A DNA stretch of 64,000 nt, taken from contig NZ_CP131131.1 of NCBI RefSeq assembly GCF_033705735.1, forward strand, positions 186,001 to 250,000, written 5' to 3'. The DNA comes from Shinella zoogloeoides (GTDB lineage: Bacteria; Pseudomonadota; Alphaproteobacteria; Rhizobiales; Rhizobiaceae). How positions within the stretch are numbered: the stretch's first letter is position 1; each line of letters begins with the position of its first letter. This document shows positions 22,933-30,907 of this stretch, in pieces. The notes below the pieces were generated by a model. That model did no database searches. It was not told the DNA's origin and saw only the letters and a list, made by a program, of their open reading frames with translations. A program made the translations under genes and the position numbers.

Positions 22933-23369
22933 ACTGGCAACCTCTTACCACCCAGCCGTTCGACCCGAAGAACTATCGCCTTTCTACCATAGAGCGCCGC
23001 CGCAGGCTCATGGGGAAGCCAGTTCGCGAGACCGTCCGATCAGATCCGCCACCATTCGTAGGCGTCCAGCAGGACCATCACGTCCGCGCATGGGAACGGT
23101 GGAAGCTCACCATGCCTATCGGGCGGCTCAGCCGTCATGTATTCAAACGCTGTGTGGAGTTGGGTGCGAACTATAACGACATAGTTGGCCCAACGAGGCA
23201 TAGGAACCTGATTCCCATACGGCACCTCTTAATGTGGGAGTTGCGCAACCTGCTCAATCCGTCGCCATCGCTGCCTGAGATTGCGGCTGTGTTCGGCAAG
23301 CGGGATCACACCGGCATCTGGTACGCCATCGATAAGGTCGAGACCCGCAAGCGGGAGGGCAAGCTATGA
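22929..23369 (+). CDS. DnaA domain IV-like DNA-binding protein
   Basis: 146 residues. Residues 97-142 closely follow the DnaA DNA-binding domain: IRHLLMWELRNLLN, SLPEIAAVFGKRDHTGIWYA, the FG-x-R-D-H-T signature that reads DnaA boxes. No AAA+ ATPase domain is present, so the protein is a free-standing domain IV with a basic N-terminus. Phages use such proteins to recognise their own origin or to compete with host DnaA. It follows DnaB by four genes. Confidence 0.75.
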   Translation: MNWQPLTTQPFDPKNYRLSTIERRRRLMGKPVRETVRSDPPPFVGVQQDHHVRAWERWKLTMPIGRLSRHVFKRCVELGANYNDIVGPTRHRNLIPIRHLLMWELRNLLNPSPSLPEIAAVFGKRDHTGIWYAIDKVETRKREGKL

Positions 23370-23584
23370 GCGATCAAGTCCCGCAGGGTTGCCCTCTCAC
23401 ACCGCCGCAGCTCGAGACCATCCGCTGGCTTTCCCTCGGCAAGACGGGCGAGGAGATTGGCGAAATCCTCGGCATCAGCCGGCGCGCCATTGAGCGTCGT
23501 TTGGATCGGGCAAAGGCTGTCACCGGCACCTATAACCGACATGGCATCGTAGGATTTTGCCTTCGCAAGGGGTGGATTACTTGA
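23366..23584 (+). CDS. LuxR-type helix-turn-helix protein
   Basis: 72 residues. LTPPQLETIRWLSLGKTGEE, then IGEILGISRRAIERRLDRAK is a LuxR/GerE helix-turn-helix with no receiver or ligand-binding domain. It may act on late transcription as the last regulator-like gene of the early arm. The stop overlaps the next start, a TTG, as TTGA. Confidence 0.75.
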   Translation: MSDQVPQGCPLTPPQLETIRWLSLGKTGEEIGEILGISRRAIERRLDRAKAVTGTYNRHGIVGFCLRKGWIT

Positions 23585-24015
23585 TCGATCCTCGCGTCTT
23601 CACGATCTGCCAGGAGTACGGCATCGCCATCGTTGATGGCCGGTCATATCCCGGCATCAGGGAGACGCGGGCCGTCATTACCCTTGATCGGATTCTTGCC
23701 ACCAAAGGCGAGAACCATTTCCGCATGGTGCTGACCACGGTTGCGGAGACCGAGAATAACCAGGGGTATATCGACAAAAACCTCCTGTGGGCCGTCAGCG
23801 ACCTCGTGGAGGCATTTGCGGGCATCGTGGAACATCAGCCGTCCGAATGGCTCGAATGTTTTGACGCGGCTCCTGTGGGCGAACTGCAGGTAGTGTCCAA
23901 GAGGCTTCGCCATCAGCGTTTCGCGCTGGTAGGTATGTTGGCAGAGCGAGTGGTGCGTAGGTTCGGCCCGAACGCAGGACAAGGCGATCTCTTCGACGAA
24001 AGGCGAGCGGCATGA
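23581..24015 (+). CDS. Hypothetical phage protein, TTG start
   Basis: 144 residues from a TTG (23581) that overlaps the previous stop; this start is preferred because every junction in the operon is coupled. The N-terminus IDPRVFTICQEYGIAIVDGR and TLDRILATKGENHFRMVLTT suggest an alpha/beta protein. A helical C-terminal half follows. No family recognised. Confidence 0.6.
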   Translation: MIDPRVFTICQEYGIAIVDGRSYPGIRETRAVITLDRILATKGENHFRMVLTTVAETENNQGYIDKNLLWAVSDLVEAFAGIVEHQPSEWLECFDAAPVGELQVVSKRLRHQRFALVGMLAERVVRRFGPNAGQGDLFDERRAA

Positions 24016-24461
24016 GTGACGAACCAATCGAAGAGCAGCCCTACCTTTACGGAACGACCGTCGTTGATATTGGGGATCTGCGCGTGGCGCGAGGGATGAC
24101 AAGGCGTCCGGTCTCGTCCTGCCGGCATGCTCGGCTCACCTATGACCCGAAGGAACGGCGTATCTGGTGCAAGGACTGCGAGAAGGACGTTGACCCATTC
24201 GACGCCTTCACAGTTCTGGTGGAGCAGTACGACAGGGCCTGCAAGGACATCAACAAGCGCGCCGACGAGATTGACGAGGCCAGCCGCTTCCAGTGCCGTT
24301 CTCTCGCCGCCAAGAAGGTCGATGAAGTGTGGCGGCGGCGCAAAGTCGTTCCGGCCTGCCCGAGCTGCGGGCATGGTATCTTCCCAGAAGACTATGCAGA
24401 TGGCGTTCCAACGGTCGGGCGCGAGTATGCCCTTGCAAGGCGAAAGGCGGCGAAGAAGTGA
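24012..24461 (+). CDS. Hypothetical protein with two zinc motifs
   Basis: 149 residues. CRHARLTYDPKERRIWCKDC near residues 36-55 and ACPSCGHG near 118 are two cysteine pairs that may bind zinc. Between them is a charged helix (DRACKDINKRADEIDEASRF). Role unknown; nucleic acid binding is possible. Confidence 0.6.
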   Translation: MSDEPIEEQPYLYGTTVVDIGDLRVARGMTRRPVSSCRHARLTYDPKERRIWCKDCEKDVDPFDAFTVLVEQYDRACKDINKRADEIDEASRFQCRSLAAKKVDEVWRRRKVVPACPSCGHGIFPEDYADGVPTVGREYALARRKAAKK

Positions 24462-25225
24462 ACAAGACAGAGATAGCGAACCTCTTCATCAAGGCGGCAT
24501 TCATCGATAGCCGTCTGCCGATCAATGCGCGGCCGGCGAGGCTCAAGGGCCAATCCATCGGGTTCTTCCATTCCGAGCAGGACATCAAGAGCCGACGCGC
24601 CACGGGCATCAGGAAGGGCAGGGAGAGGGAATTCCTCCATGCGGATGATGATCCTTTGAACGAATGGCGCACCGAGTTCTGGGCCTCGCTGGAGGATCGC
24701 ATCAGTCGGAACGATGTGCGTCTGTGGGAGCTGGCCAACGAGCTGATCACCCTGGTTGCCGATGAAGGAAACCGCCGCGCTCTCTGGGCATGGGCCGCGT
24801 CCAAGGTCGGAACCCTCGATGCGGAGAAAACCAAAATCCGAGAGACCAAGAAGTTCGGCAAGGTCACGCTCCATCGGAGGACGCAGAGGGATGTGGCTTT
24901 CAAGACCTGGTGCCGCTCGGAAGGCATCCACGAGATGACCGGTTCGCGACGGAAAGATAGGGCGATTGCTGTTATCGAACAGTATCTTGTTCGGGGAAGC
25001 TCACAGAATGCTCAAACGGACGATTTCGGGGTGTTGCCTGTTGGCCCTGTTTTGGAGCACATTTCGGATAACGTCGCAGCAAACGCACCGGAGCACAAAG
25101 GCCCCACTTTCGAGCGGGATCGGGACACGGTGTTCGCGAAGGAAGACGCCATCTTCGATTGGCGATCGTACCGGAACGAACGCAAGCGGCGGCTCCGCGA
25201 GGCCCGAAAGGCTGTCGCGGCATAG
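24458..25225 (+). CDS. Hypothetical protein ending the early arm
   Basis: 255 residues from a GTG (24458, GTGA overlap). The body is helical and basic (TGIRKGREREFLHADDDPLN, ETKKFGKVTLHRRTQRD), and RRKDRAIAVIEQYLVRGSSQ resembles a helical DNA-binding turn. It has a disordered linker before the strongly basic C-terminus (YRNERKRRLREARKAV). Being last in the early arm it could be a late regulator, but nothing proves it. Confidence 0.6.
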   Translation: MNKTEIANLFIKAAFIDSRLPINARPARLKGQSIGFFHSEQDIKSRRATGIRKGREREFLHADDDPLNEWRTEFWASLEDRISRNDVRLWELANELITLVADEGNRRALWAWAASKVGTLDAEKTKIRETKKFGKVTLHRRTQRDVAFKTWCRSEGIHEMTGSRRKDRAIAVIEQYLVRGSSQNAQTDDFGVLPVGPVLEHISDNVAANAPEHKGPTFERDRDTVFAKEDAIFDWRSYRNERKRRLREARKAVAA

Positions 25226-25719
25226 TTACCCAGCGCCGGGTGTTGGCCCGGCTCACCTCCGCACCGTCTCCGGCAAATCGGACGCGAGGGACATCGATAG
25301 CCGGCAGGCAAGTTGCTGCTACGGCGATGCCGCAGGACGGAAGCCTGATAGCGAGGCGCGGAACGGGTCGTCATACCGGTCTACGGCGCGGAGTGGGGAA
25401 GCCCCAGCCTCGAAGTTTCGCCGCAAGGCACCGTATTCGGGAAGGCGGGCACGGCGCGGAGCCGGTTCGCACAGGCAGACGGAGAATGTTCCTTGCCGTT
25501 CCTTCCCGACCAGAGCGCGGCCATAGCGATGCTGCCCGGATCGAAGGCCGCTGATGGCCGGTCCCGGCGAACGCTCCTATGTTCGGCTTGCCGGGATGAA
25601 TTCGCCGAAAGGCAAACGAGATCGGGAAGGCCCGTTCCGAAAGGTCTGGGCTGGAACAAGAGCGAGGCGCTTCTGTCTCTTCGCCTTCCCGACCCCATAC
25701 GGCATAGCCGTAACAGAAT
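25226..25719. other. About 500-bp stretch without a convincing gene
   Basis: All six frames here give only Arg/Pro/Ser-rich shadow translations with no ribosome site or family resemblance. A hairpin GCCGGG-TGTTGG-CCCGGC (25235-25252) follows the stop of the last early gene and may end early transcription, although no T-run follows. The rest is GC-rich with short repeated motifs (GGCGCGGA, GCCGG). It may hold a structured RNA, a late promoter region or decayed coding sequence. Confidence 0.4.
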
Positions 25720-25815
25720 GCGCCGCGCTAGTCGCACAACGGCGATTTGGTTGGAGTTGATCGCCCTTCTGGATCGTTCGCCAAGTCTGAGGTGCAAATC
25801 CTCTACGGCGCTCCA
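25720..25815 (+). ncRNA. tRNA-like element, uncertain
   Basis: The 3' part looks like a tRNA end: GAGG-TGCAAAT-CCTC (T arm), then TACGGCGC, a T and CCA. The 5' part GCGCCGCG can pair with TACGGCGC over eight positions (six Watson-Crick, one C-A mismatch, one G-T), and AGTCG-CACAACGG-CGATT can form a D arm with GG in its loop. I could not find a normal 7-base anticodon loop in the 39 bases between them. It may be a decayed tRNA or an unusual long-variable-arm form. A terminator follows at 25853. Confidence 0.25.
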
Positions 25816-25852
25816 GTTTCACCCATCTTCCGCGGGAAGATACGCCAGAGAG

Positions 25853-25891
25853 CCCGCCCCGGTCTGTCACCCGGTGGCGGGTTTCTCATTT
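25853..25891 (+). terminator. Hairpin terminator before the late genes
   Basis: CCCGCC (25853-25858) and GGCGGG (25876-25881) enclose an inner CCGG...CCGG region, and TTTCTCATTT follows. It could end early transcription or the tRNA-like transcript. Confidence 0.5.
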
Positions 25892-25903
25892 CAGGAGAGA
25901 GCG

Positions 25904-25981
25904 ATGACGCCGCTGGGCTTCCTCATCGCGGCAACGGCTGCGAACCTCGTCTTCATATGGCTGACTTTCCCGAAAGGTTGA
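25904..25981 (+). CDS. 25-residue membrane peptide
   Basis: A strong ribosome site (CAGGAGAGAGCG) precedes the ATG. The product, MTPLGFLIAATAANLVFIWL followed by TFPKG, is almost entirely one hydrophobic helix. It lies 4 bp before another membrane gene. It may be a regulator of membrane processes or of lysis timing; no homologue is recognised. Confidence 0.55.
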   Translation: MTPLGFLIAATAANLVFIWLTFPKG

Positions 25982-25985
25982 AGAG

Positions 25986-26183
25986 ATGACCTTCACCGTT
26001 GAGTTCGGTTGGTGGCTTATCCCAGCTCTGATCACGCTCCTTGCCTTTGGTGCTGCGGCATTCATGAGCCGCGACATGGGGAATGATCGGTTCGGCGCGG
26101 GTGCCGTGATCTCGTTCGGCTTCTACTTGATGGCCGCTGTCGCCTCGCTCTTGGCCTGGCTCGTCTGGGCCTTGCTCGCCTAA
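25986..26183 (+). CDS. Small two-helix membrane protein
   Basis: 65 residues with two predicted membrane helices (WWLIPALITLLAFGAAAFMS and AVISFGFYLMAAVASLLAWL) joined by a short charged loop (RDMGNDR). The holin-like topology is noted, but the position before the terminase, far from the endolysin, makes holin function doubtful. Confidence 0.6.
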   Translation: MTFTVEFGWWLIPALITLLAFGAAAFMSRDMGNDRFGAGAVISFGFYLMAAVASLLAWLVWALLA

Positions 26184-26212
26184 CCCCTCCACCCCAGCAG
26201 AAAGGAACCAGC

Positions 26213-26365
26213 ATGCGCTCGGACATCGAACTCGCCCGCGAAGCTGCCGCTCAGGCCCAGGTCAACCCGACCGTCGCCAAGATGATCCTTTCTGGTGGCT
26301 ATGACGCGTGGCCGAACGTGCAGGGCGCGCTGATCGCCATCCAACTGGCGCGAAGTACCGCCTAA
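26213..26365 (+). CDS. 50-residue hypothetical protein
   Basis: Starts at an ATG preceded by AGAAAGGAACC. The product is a helical, Ala-rich peptide: SDIELAREAAAQAQVNPTVA and a conserved-looking GGYDAWPNVQGAL. Too short for the usual gene-length cut-off, but ribosome site and composition support it. No function known. Confidence 0.55.
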   Translation: MRSDIELAREAAAQAQVNPTVAKMILSGGYDAWPNVQGALIAIQLARSTA

Positions 26366-26408
26366 CCCCCGCATACCCGAAACGAGAGCCGGGCTTAGGT
26401 CCGGCTTC

Positions 26409-26489
26409 TCAGAACCACCGCCATGCCATCCAGAAGCAGGCGTAAGCCAGAATGCCGATGACGATGAGAAGGGCAAGCTGCCGAGCCAT
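26409..26489 (-). CDS. 26-residue antisense membrane peptide
   Basis: A minus-strand frame from the ATG at 26489, with AGAGGGG upstream, encodes MARQLALLIVIGILAYACFW and ends MAWRWF: a single hydrophobic helix with positive N-terminus and Trp-rich end. It lies head to tail after the antisense gene at 26597-26836, suggesting a two-gene minus-strand unit. Confidence 0.4.
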   Translation of the reverse strand: MARQLALLIVIGILAYACFWMAWRWF

Positions 26490-26596
26490 GATGCAATACC
26501 CCTCTGGTTCAAGCTGGAGCAGGATGCCTGCTTAAGCCGACAGAGTCGACCCGATGCTTCTCGCTGTATCCTCGGTGGAGGGTAGAGACAGGGGCT

Positions 26597-26836
26597 TCAG
26601 ACGACGAACACAACGCACCCTTGGCCTGCCTTGGCAATCTTTTCCGCTGTGTTCGGGAGCAATAGGTCAACGTTTCGGAAGATGATCTGAGGGTGCTTGC
26701 CGCTCGCCGCCGCAGCGGCCGCGATCTTCTCCATGTAGTCGGGCAGAAGCACACGCTTGCTGCAGTCGATGTCGAGCCCGCCCCCAGCGGCGGCAATCGT
26801 CAGCATTGTAGTTGGTAGCATTTCACTCTTTTCCAT
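26597..26836 (-). CDS. Antisense small gene upstream of terminase
   Basis: 79 residues on the minus strand between two rightward late genes. Composition is protein-like: MLTIAAAGGGLDIDCSKRVL, then DYMEKIAAAAAASGKHPQII, FRNVDLLLP and GCVVFVV, alternating helices and strands as in a small Rossmann-like unit. GGGGCG precedes the ATG at 26836 closely. An independently expressed accessory gene is likely. Function is unknown. Confidence 0.5.
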   Translation of the reverse strand: MEKSEMLPTTMLTIAAAGGGLDIDCSKRVLLPDYMEKIAAAAAASGKHPQIIFRNVDLLLPNTAEKIAKAGQGCVVFVV

Positions 26837-26857
26837 TGTTCGCCCCAAGGTTAGCCC

Positions 26858-27343
26858 ATGCCAGTCCTGAAAAATGCACGGCATGAAGCGTTCGCCCAAG
26901 CACTCGCCAAGGGCATGACCGCAACTGACGCATACTCGGCGGCTGGTTACAAGGGTGACAGGACAGCCGCCTCTAGGTTGTCAACAAATGTCAACGTCAG
27001 TCAACGTGTGAACGAGATCAAGAGTCGAGTAGCCGAGAAAGCCGAGTGGACGGCCGCTGACAGGCTTTCGGCACTCAAGAGCATCTTTGACAGGGAAGCC
27101 GAAAAAGACGCGCGTGTGGCCATCTCTGCCATCGCAGAGGCGAACAAGATGCAGGGGAGCTATGCCCCGACCAAGCGCGAACTGTCCGGACCGGGTGGTG
27201 GTGCTATTCCGATCGACCTGACCAACGCAACGGATGATGAGCTTGCAGCACTCAAGGCCATCTTCGGTCCTCTTGCCGGTGGAGCCGGCGACGATGATGC
27301 GAGCGATCCGAGCGGAGGAAGTGAGGAGAGCAGCGGAGCGTGA
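26858..27343 (+). CDS. terS: Terminase small subunit
   Basis: 161 residues. The N-terminal helix-turn-helix (HEAFAQALAKGMTATDAYSA, AGYKGDRTAASRLSTN) is typical of small terminases of the Terminase_2/phBC6A51-like groups, followed by a helical oligomerisation part (RLSALKSIFDREAEKDARVA) and an acidic C-terminal tail that would contact the large subunit. It binds the packaging site and presents DNA to the motor. It overlaps the large subunit gene by 50 bp. Confidence 0.8.
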   Translation: MPVLKNARHEAFAQALAKGMTATDAYSAAGYKGDRTAASRLSTNVNVSQRVNEIKSRVAEKAEWTAADRLSALKSIFDREAEKDARVAISAIAEANKMQGSYAPTKRELSGPGGGAIPIDLTNATDDELAALKAIFGPLAGGAGDDDASDPSGGSEESSGA

Positions 27344-28763
27344 GCGCGAAAGGCTCGCCAAGGATGCGGAGCGCATACGGGCGCGCTGCCAAACCCTGGC
27401 TGGCTTCGTTCGTGAGGCATGGCATGTGCTGGAGCCTACGGCGAAATATACGCATGGCTGGCATATCGATGCGATCTGCGCCCATCTGGAGGCGGTGACG
27501 GACGGTCAGATCAACCGGCTGCTGATCAACGTCCCGCCGGGTTCTTCGAAGTCACTGCTGGTCTCGGTCATGTGGCAGGCATGGGAGTGGGGGCCTCGTG
27601 GGCTTCCGTCCATGCGATACCTCACCACGTCGTTCAACGATGGGCCGGTGAAGCGCGACACCCGTAAGTGCCGCGACCTCATGCTCTCGGACTGGTATCG
27701 CTCCCTCTGGCCCGAGGTCGAGCTGAACCGCACCGGGGAGACATCGTTCTCGAACACGAAGACCGGGACGCGGGAAGGGGTGCCGTTCGGCTCTCTGACC
27801 TCCCAGCGCGGCGACCGGCTAGTGATAGACGACCCGCATTCGACCGAGACGGCGGAATCAGCAGCCGACCGGCTGGCCACCACTCGAAAGTTCCGCGAGG
27901 GCGCGCAGAACCGATTGAACGACCAGGAACGGTCGGCAATCGTCGTCATCATGCAGCGCCTGCACGAGGAGGACGTGTCGGGCGTCATCCACGAAGTCGG
28001 AATGGAATACGTCCATCTCATGCTCCCGATGGAATTCGAGCCGGAACGGGCTTGCTCTACGGAGATCGGGTTCACGGACCCTCGCAAGGAAGAAGGCGAG
28101 CTTCTAGACCCCGTCCGCTTCCCGCGTGACGCAGTGGAGAAGCTGAAGCGCGACATGGGCAGCTATGCCTATGCCGGGCAGTATCAGCAGCGCCCAGCGC
28201 CTCGCTCTGGCGGTATGTTCCAGCGGGGGGACTTTGAGATTGTGGATGCGGTTCCGGCAGGCGGGCAGGAATGCCGCGCTTGGGACTTCGCGGCATCGAA
28301 AGAGACGCCCGGCAAGCAACCGGACTGGACGGTCGGGCTCAAGATGAAGCACATCGGCGGCGTCTTCTATGTCGAAGACGTGAAGCGGGACAGGTGGTCT
28401 CCCGGCGACGTCGAGAAGAACCTGAAAAACACGGCCACACAGGATGGCCAGAACGTGCGTATCCGAATGCCGCAGGATCCGGGTGCCGCTGGCAAGGCCG
28501 ACGCGAATACGAAGATCAAGCTTCTCGCTGGCTACGATGTGAAGGCCCAACCCGTAACCGGTGACAAGGCCACTCGAGCCAAGCCAGCATCGGCCCAGGC
28601 GGAGGCTGGGAACGTGAAGCTTCTGCGGGGCAACTGGAACAAGGCATTCCTCGATGAGGTGTGCTCGTTCCCCAACTCGCAACATGACGACCAGGTCGAT
28701 GCCTTCGCCGATGCTCTGAACGAGCTGGCGCTCGGCTCCACCTTCACTCTTGCCAACGTCTAG
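27294..28763 (+). CDS. terL: Terminase large subunit
   Basis: 489 residues from the ATG at 27294 (GGAG nine bases before). Residues 1-45 are a charged helix. The ATPase domain has Walker A NVPPGSSKS at about 79-87 and Walker B RLVIDDPH with the two Asp at about 179-180. The C-terminal RNase H-like nuclease has WDFAASKETPGKQPDWT (first Asp), QDPGAAGK and the final HDDQVDAFADAL. It translocates DNA into the prohead using ATP and cuts it. The gene starts inside terS in another frame, a usual coupling. Confidence 0.9.
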   Translation: MMRAIRAEEVRRAAERERERLAKDAERIRARCQTLAGFVREAWHVLEPTAKYTHGWHIDAICAHLEAVTDGQINRLLINVPPGSSKSLLVSVMWQAWEWGPRGLPSMRYLTTSFNDGPVKRDTRKCRDLMLSDWYRSLWPEVELNRTGETSFSNTKTGTREGVPFGSLTSQRGDRLVIDDPHSTETAESAADRLATTRKFREGAQNRLNDQERSAIVVIMQRLHEEDVSGVIHEVGMEYVHLMLPMEFEPERACSTEIGFTDPRKEEGELLDPVRFPRDAVEKLKRDMGSYAYAGQYQQRPAPRSGGMFQRGDFEIVDAVPAGGQECRAWDFAASKETPGKQPDWTVGLKMKHIGGVFYVEDVKRDRWSPGDVEKNLKNTATQDGQNVRIRMPQDPGAAGKADANTKIKLLAGYDVKAQPVTGDKATRAKPASAQAEAGNVKLLRGNWNKAFLDEVCSFPNSQHDDQVDAFADALNELALGSTFTLANV

Positions 28764-28771
28764 GGAAGCCC

Positions 28772-30613
28772 ATGGGAAACGTATTCGCCTTCGCTCGTGA
28801 CAGCCTCACGAGCCTGGTGTCCCGTATGGGCACTGACCGAGACAAGGCAGCCACCACCTTCTATGCCAGCACGGTCCTATCGGACGAGCAGCTTATCGCG
28901 GCCTACAGCACCGCTTGGCTGCCGCGGAAGATCGTGGATATCCCCGCGTTGGATGCGTGCCGCAAGTGGCGAGACTGGCAGGCGAAGAAGCCCCAGATTG
29001 AGGCCATCGAGGAGGAAGAGAAGCGCCTGAACGTCAAGGGCAAGATCCTTGAGGCGGCGAAGAAGGGGCGCCTGTTCGGTGGTGCTGCCGTCTATATCGG
29101 GACAGGTGACGCCAATCCTGCCGAACCGCTCGATGTGGAGCGCATCAAGAAGGGAGGCGTCCGCTATCTCAATGTGATCACTCGGCGCCGGCTGAATGCC
29201 GGCGAGATCGATCGCAACCCGGAGTCCGAATGGTTCGGGAAGCCGATGAACTACACGCTGGCCGGCAACAATGGGCAGCAGATCACCATCCATCCGTCGC
29301 GATTGGTGCTGTTCTCAGGGGCGATGCCCGCCGATGACGAGATCAGTACGAACGTTTGGCAGGGTTGGGGCGATAGCGTTCTTCAGTCCACCCTCGATGC
29401 GATTAAGAACGCGGACAGCACGGCCGGCAACATCGCTTCCCTCGTGTTCGAAGCGAAGATCGATATCATCCGCATTCCGAACTTCATGGCCTCGTTGGGG
29501 CAGGCGGAGTATCGCAACAAACTGCTGGAGAGGTACGCGCTCGCCAACACGGCCAAGGGCATAAACGGCACGCTTCTCCTCGACAAGGAGGAGGAGTATG
29601 AGACGAAGACGGCACAGCTCACGGGCCTCCCCGATGTCCTGATGACCTTCCTGCAGATCGTGGCGGGTGCGGCCGATATCCCGGTGACGCGCCTTTTGGG
29701 GCAGTCGCCGGCCGGCCTGAACTCGACCGGCACGGCGGACATGAAGAACTACCACGACCGCATCCAGTCGATGCAGGAGCTGGAGTTTCAACCTGCAATG
29801 GTGAGGCTCGATGAATGTCTCGAGCGATCGGCCGATGTCCGCGATCCCGATGTGCATTATCGCTGGGCACCGTTGGAGCAGATGAGCGAGAAGGAGCGGG
29901 CCGATATCTTCAAGATCACGGCCGATGCCGCCCGCCAGCTGGTGGGGACGACGGCCGGCCAGGAGATCGTGCCGCGCGAGGCAGTGTCCGACGCTCTCGT
30001 CAATCGGCTAGTCGAGGACGGCGTTCTGCCGGGTCTCGACGCCGCGATCGAGGAATACGGCAAGCTGAGCGAGCAGGAACCCTCCGAAGAGGAGCTAGCC
30101 GCCGCAACAGCCGCACAGGAAGCGAAGACCGCCAACGTGGCCCAGATGTCAGCTGAGACTAATGACGCCGCTCCTCGCACGCTCTACGTCCGCCGTGACG
30201 TCCTGAACGCGTCCGAGGTCATCAAGTGGGCCGAAGGGCAGGGCTTCACCGATATCGTGCCCGACCTGCACGTGACCATCACCTACAGCCGCACACCGGT
30301 TGATTGGATGAAGATGGGCGACAACTGGTCGGACAACGGCAAGGGCGGACTGACCATCCCGGCCGGCGGCCCGCGCCTCATGGAAGCATTCGGCGACAAT
30401 GGCGAGGCCAAGGTGCTTTCGTTCGCGTCGAGCGCTCTGTCATGGCGACATGAGGACATGAAGCGCAACGGCGCATCGTCTGACCGGGAGGACTACCAGC
30501 CTCACGTAACGATCAGCTATGCGGCAGGCGGCCCAGACTTGAGCAGCGTCGAGCCGTACAGGGGTAAGATTGAACTCGGCCCGGAAATCTTCGAAGAGCT
30601 TCGCGAGGACTGA
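28772..30613 (+). CDS. Portal protein (DUF1073) fused to Acb1-type anti-CBASS domain
   Basis: 613 residues. Residues 1-440 are a DUF1073-type portal (LSDEQLIAAYSTAWLPRKIV, RLLGQSPAGLNSTGTADMKN), the twelve-fold ring for DNA passage. After an Ala/Glu-rich linker, residues 456-610 form a separate domain with two H-x-T motifs, LHVTITYS (His500, Thr502) and PHVTISY (His578, Thr580), the 2H phosphoesterase signature of Acb1, which hydrolyses cyclic nucleotides that trigger CBASS immunity. The fused order is known from family databases for DUF1073 proteins. Here a structural protein would carry an anti-defence enzyme. Catalysis in this protein is inferred. Confidence 0.85.
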   Translation: MGNVFAFARDSLTSLVSRMGTDRDKAATTFYASTVLSDEQLIAAYSTAWLPRKIVDIPALDACRKWRDWQAKKPQIEAIEEEEKRLNVKGKILEAAKKGRLFGGAAVYIGTGDANPAEPLDVERIKKGGVRYLNVITRRRLNAGEIDRNPESEWFGKPMNYTLAGNNGQQITIHPSRLVLFSGAMPADDEISTNVWQGWGDSVLQSTLDAIKNADSTAGNIASLVFEAKIDIIRIPNFMASLGQAEYRNKLLERYALANTAKGINGTLLLDKEEEYETKTAQLTGLPDVLMTFLQIVAGAADIPVTRLLGQSPAGLNSTGTADMKNYHDRIQSMQELEFQPAMVRLDECLERSADVRDPDVHYRWAPLEQMSEKERADIFKITADAARQLVGTTAGQEIVPREAVSDALVNRLVEDGVLPGLDAAIEEYGKLSEQEPSEEELAAATAAQEAKTANVAQMSAETNDAAPRTLYVRRDVLNASEVIKWAEGQGFTDIVPDLHVTITYSRTPVDWMKMGDNWSDNGKGGLTIPAGGPRLMEAFGDNGEAKVLSFASSALSWRHEDMKRNGASSDREDYQPHVTISYAAGGPDLSSVEPYRGKIELGPEIFEELRED

Positions 30614-30897
30614 TGGCTGAGCGCCTGTCCTGTTGCGTCCCATTCTGCCGGCGAACGACAAAGCCGGATTGCAGCGAGTGGATATGCGGGTCGCATTGGA
30701 TGGCTGTGTCTTCTCGGCTGAGACGGCGCAAGTACCGGCTCTTCCGGGTCTACAAGCGCCGCTTCGGGAACAATGGGTTCTGGGTCTATCCAGTAGGATC
30801 ACCGGAGCGCCTTGAGGCTGTGAGGCTCGACAGGCTGTGCCGCAAGGCATGGGAGCATTGCAAGCGGGCAGCAATCGAGACCGCAGCGGGCATCTAA
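30613..30897 (+). CDS. Cys-rich basic hypothetical protein
   Basis: 94 residues, TGATG-coupled to the portal gene. CCVPFCRR, then DCSEWICGSHW forms a C4-type cluster near residues 7-28, followed by very basic helices (RLRRRKYRLFRVYKRRF). It may bind nucleic acid through zinc. No virion role is known. Confidence 0.6.
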   Translation: MAERLSCCVPFCRRTTKPDCSEWICGSHWMAVSSRLRRRKYRLFRVYKRRFGNNGFWVYPVGSPERLEAVRLDRLCRKAWEHCKRAAIETAAGI

Positions 30898-30907
30898 GGA
30901 AACGATC

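Noticed and set aside
25381..25797. 138-codon minus-strand frame in the non-coding stretch
   Set aside because: Arg/Ser/Pro-rich translation without ribosome site, crossing the tRNA-like element.
25986..26183. Holin
   Set aside because: Two membrane helices fit, but it lies 25 kb from the endolysin and before the terminase; the protein at 52548 is the better holin candidate.
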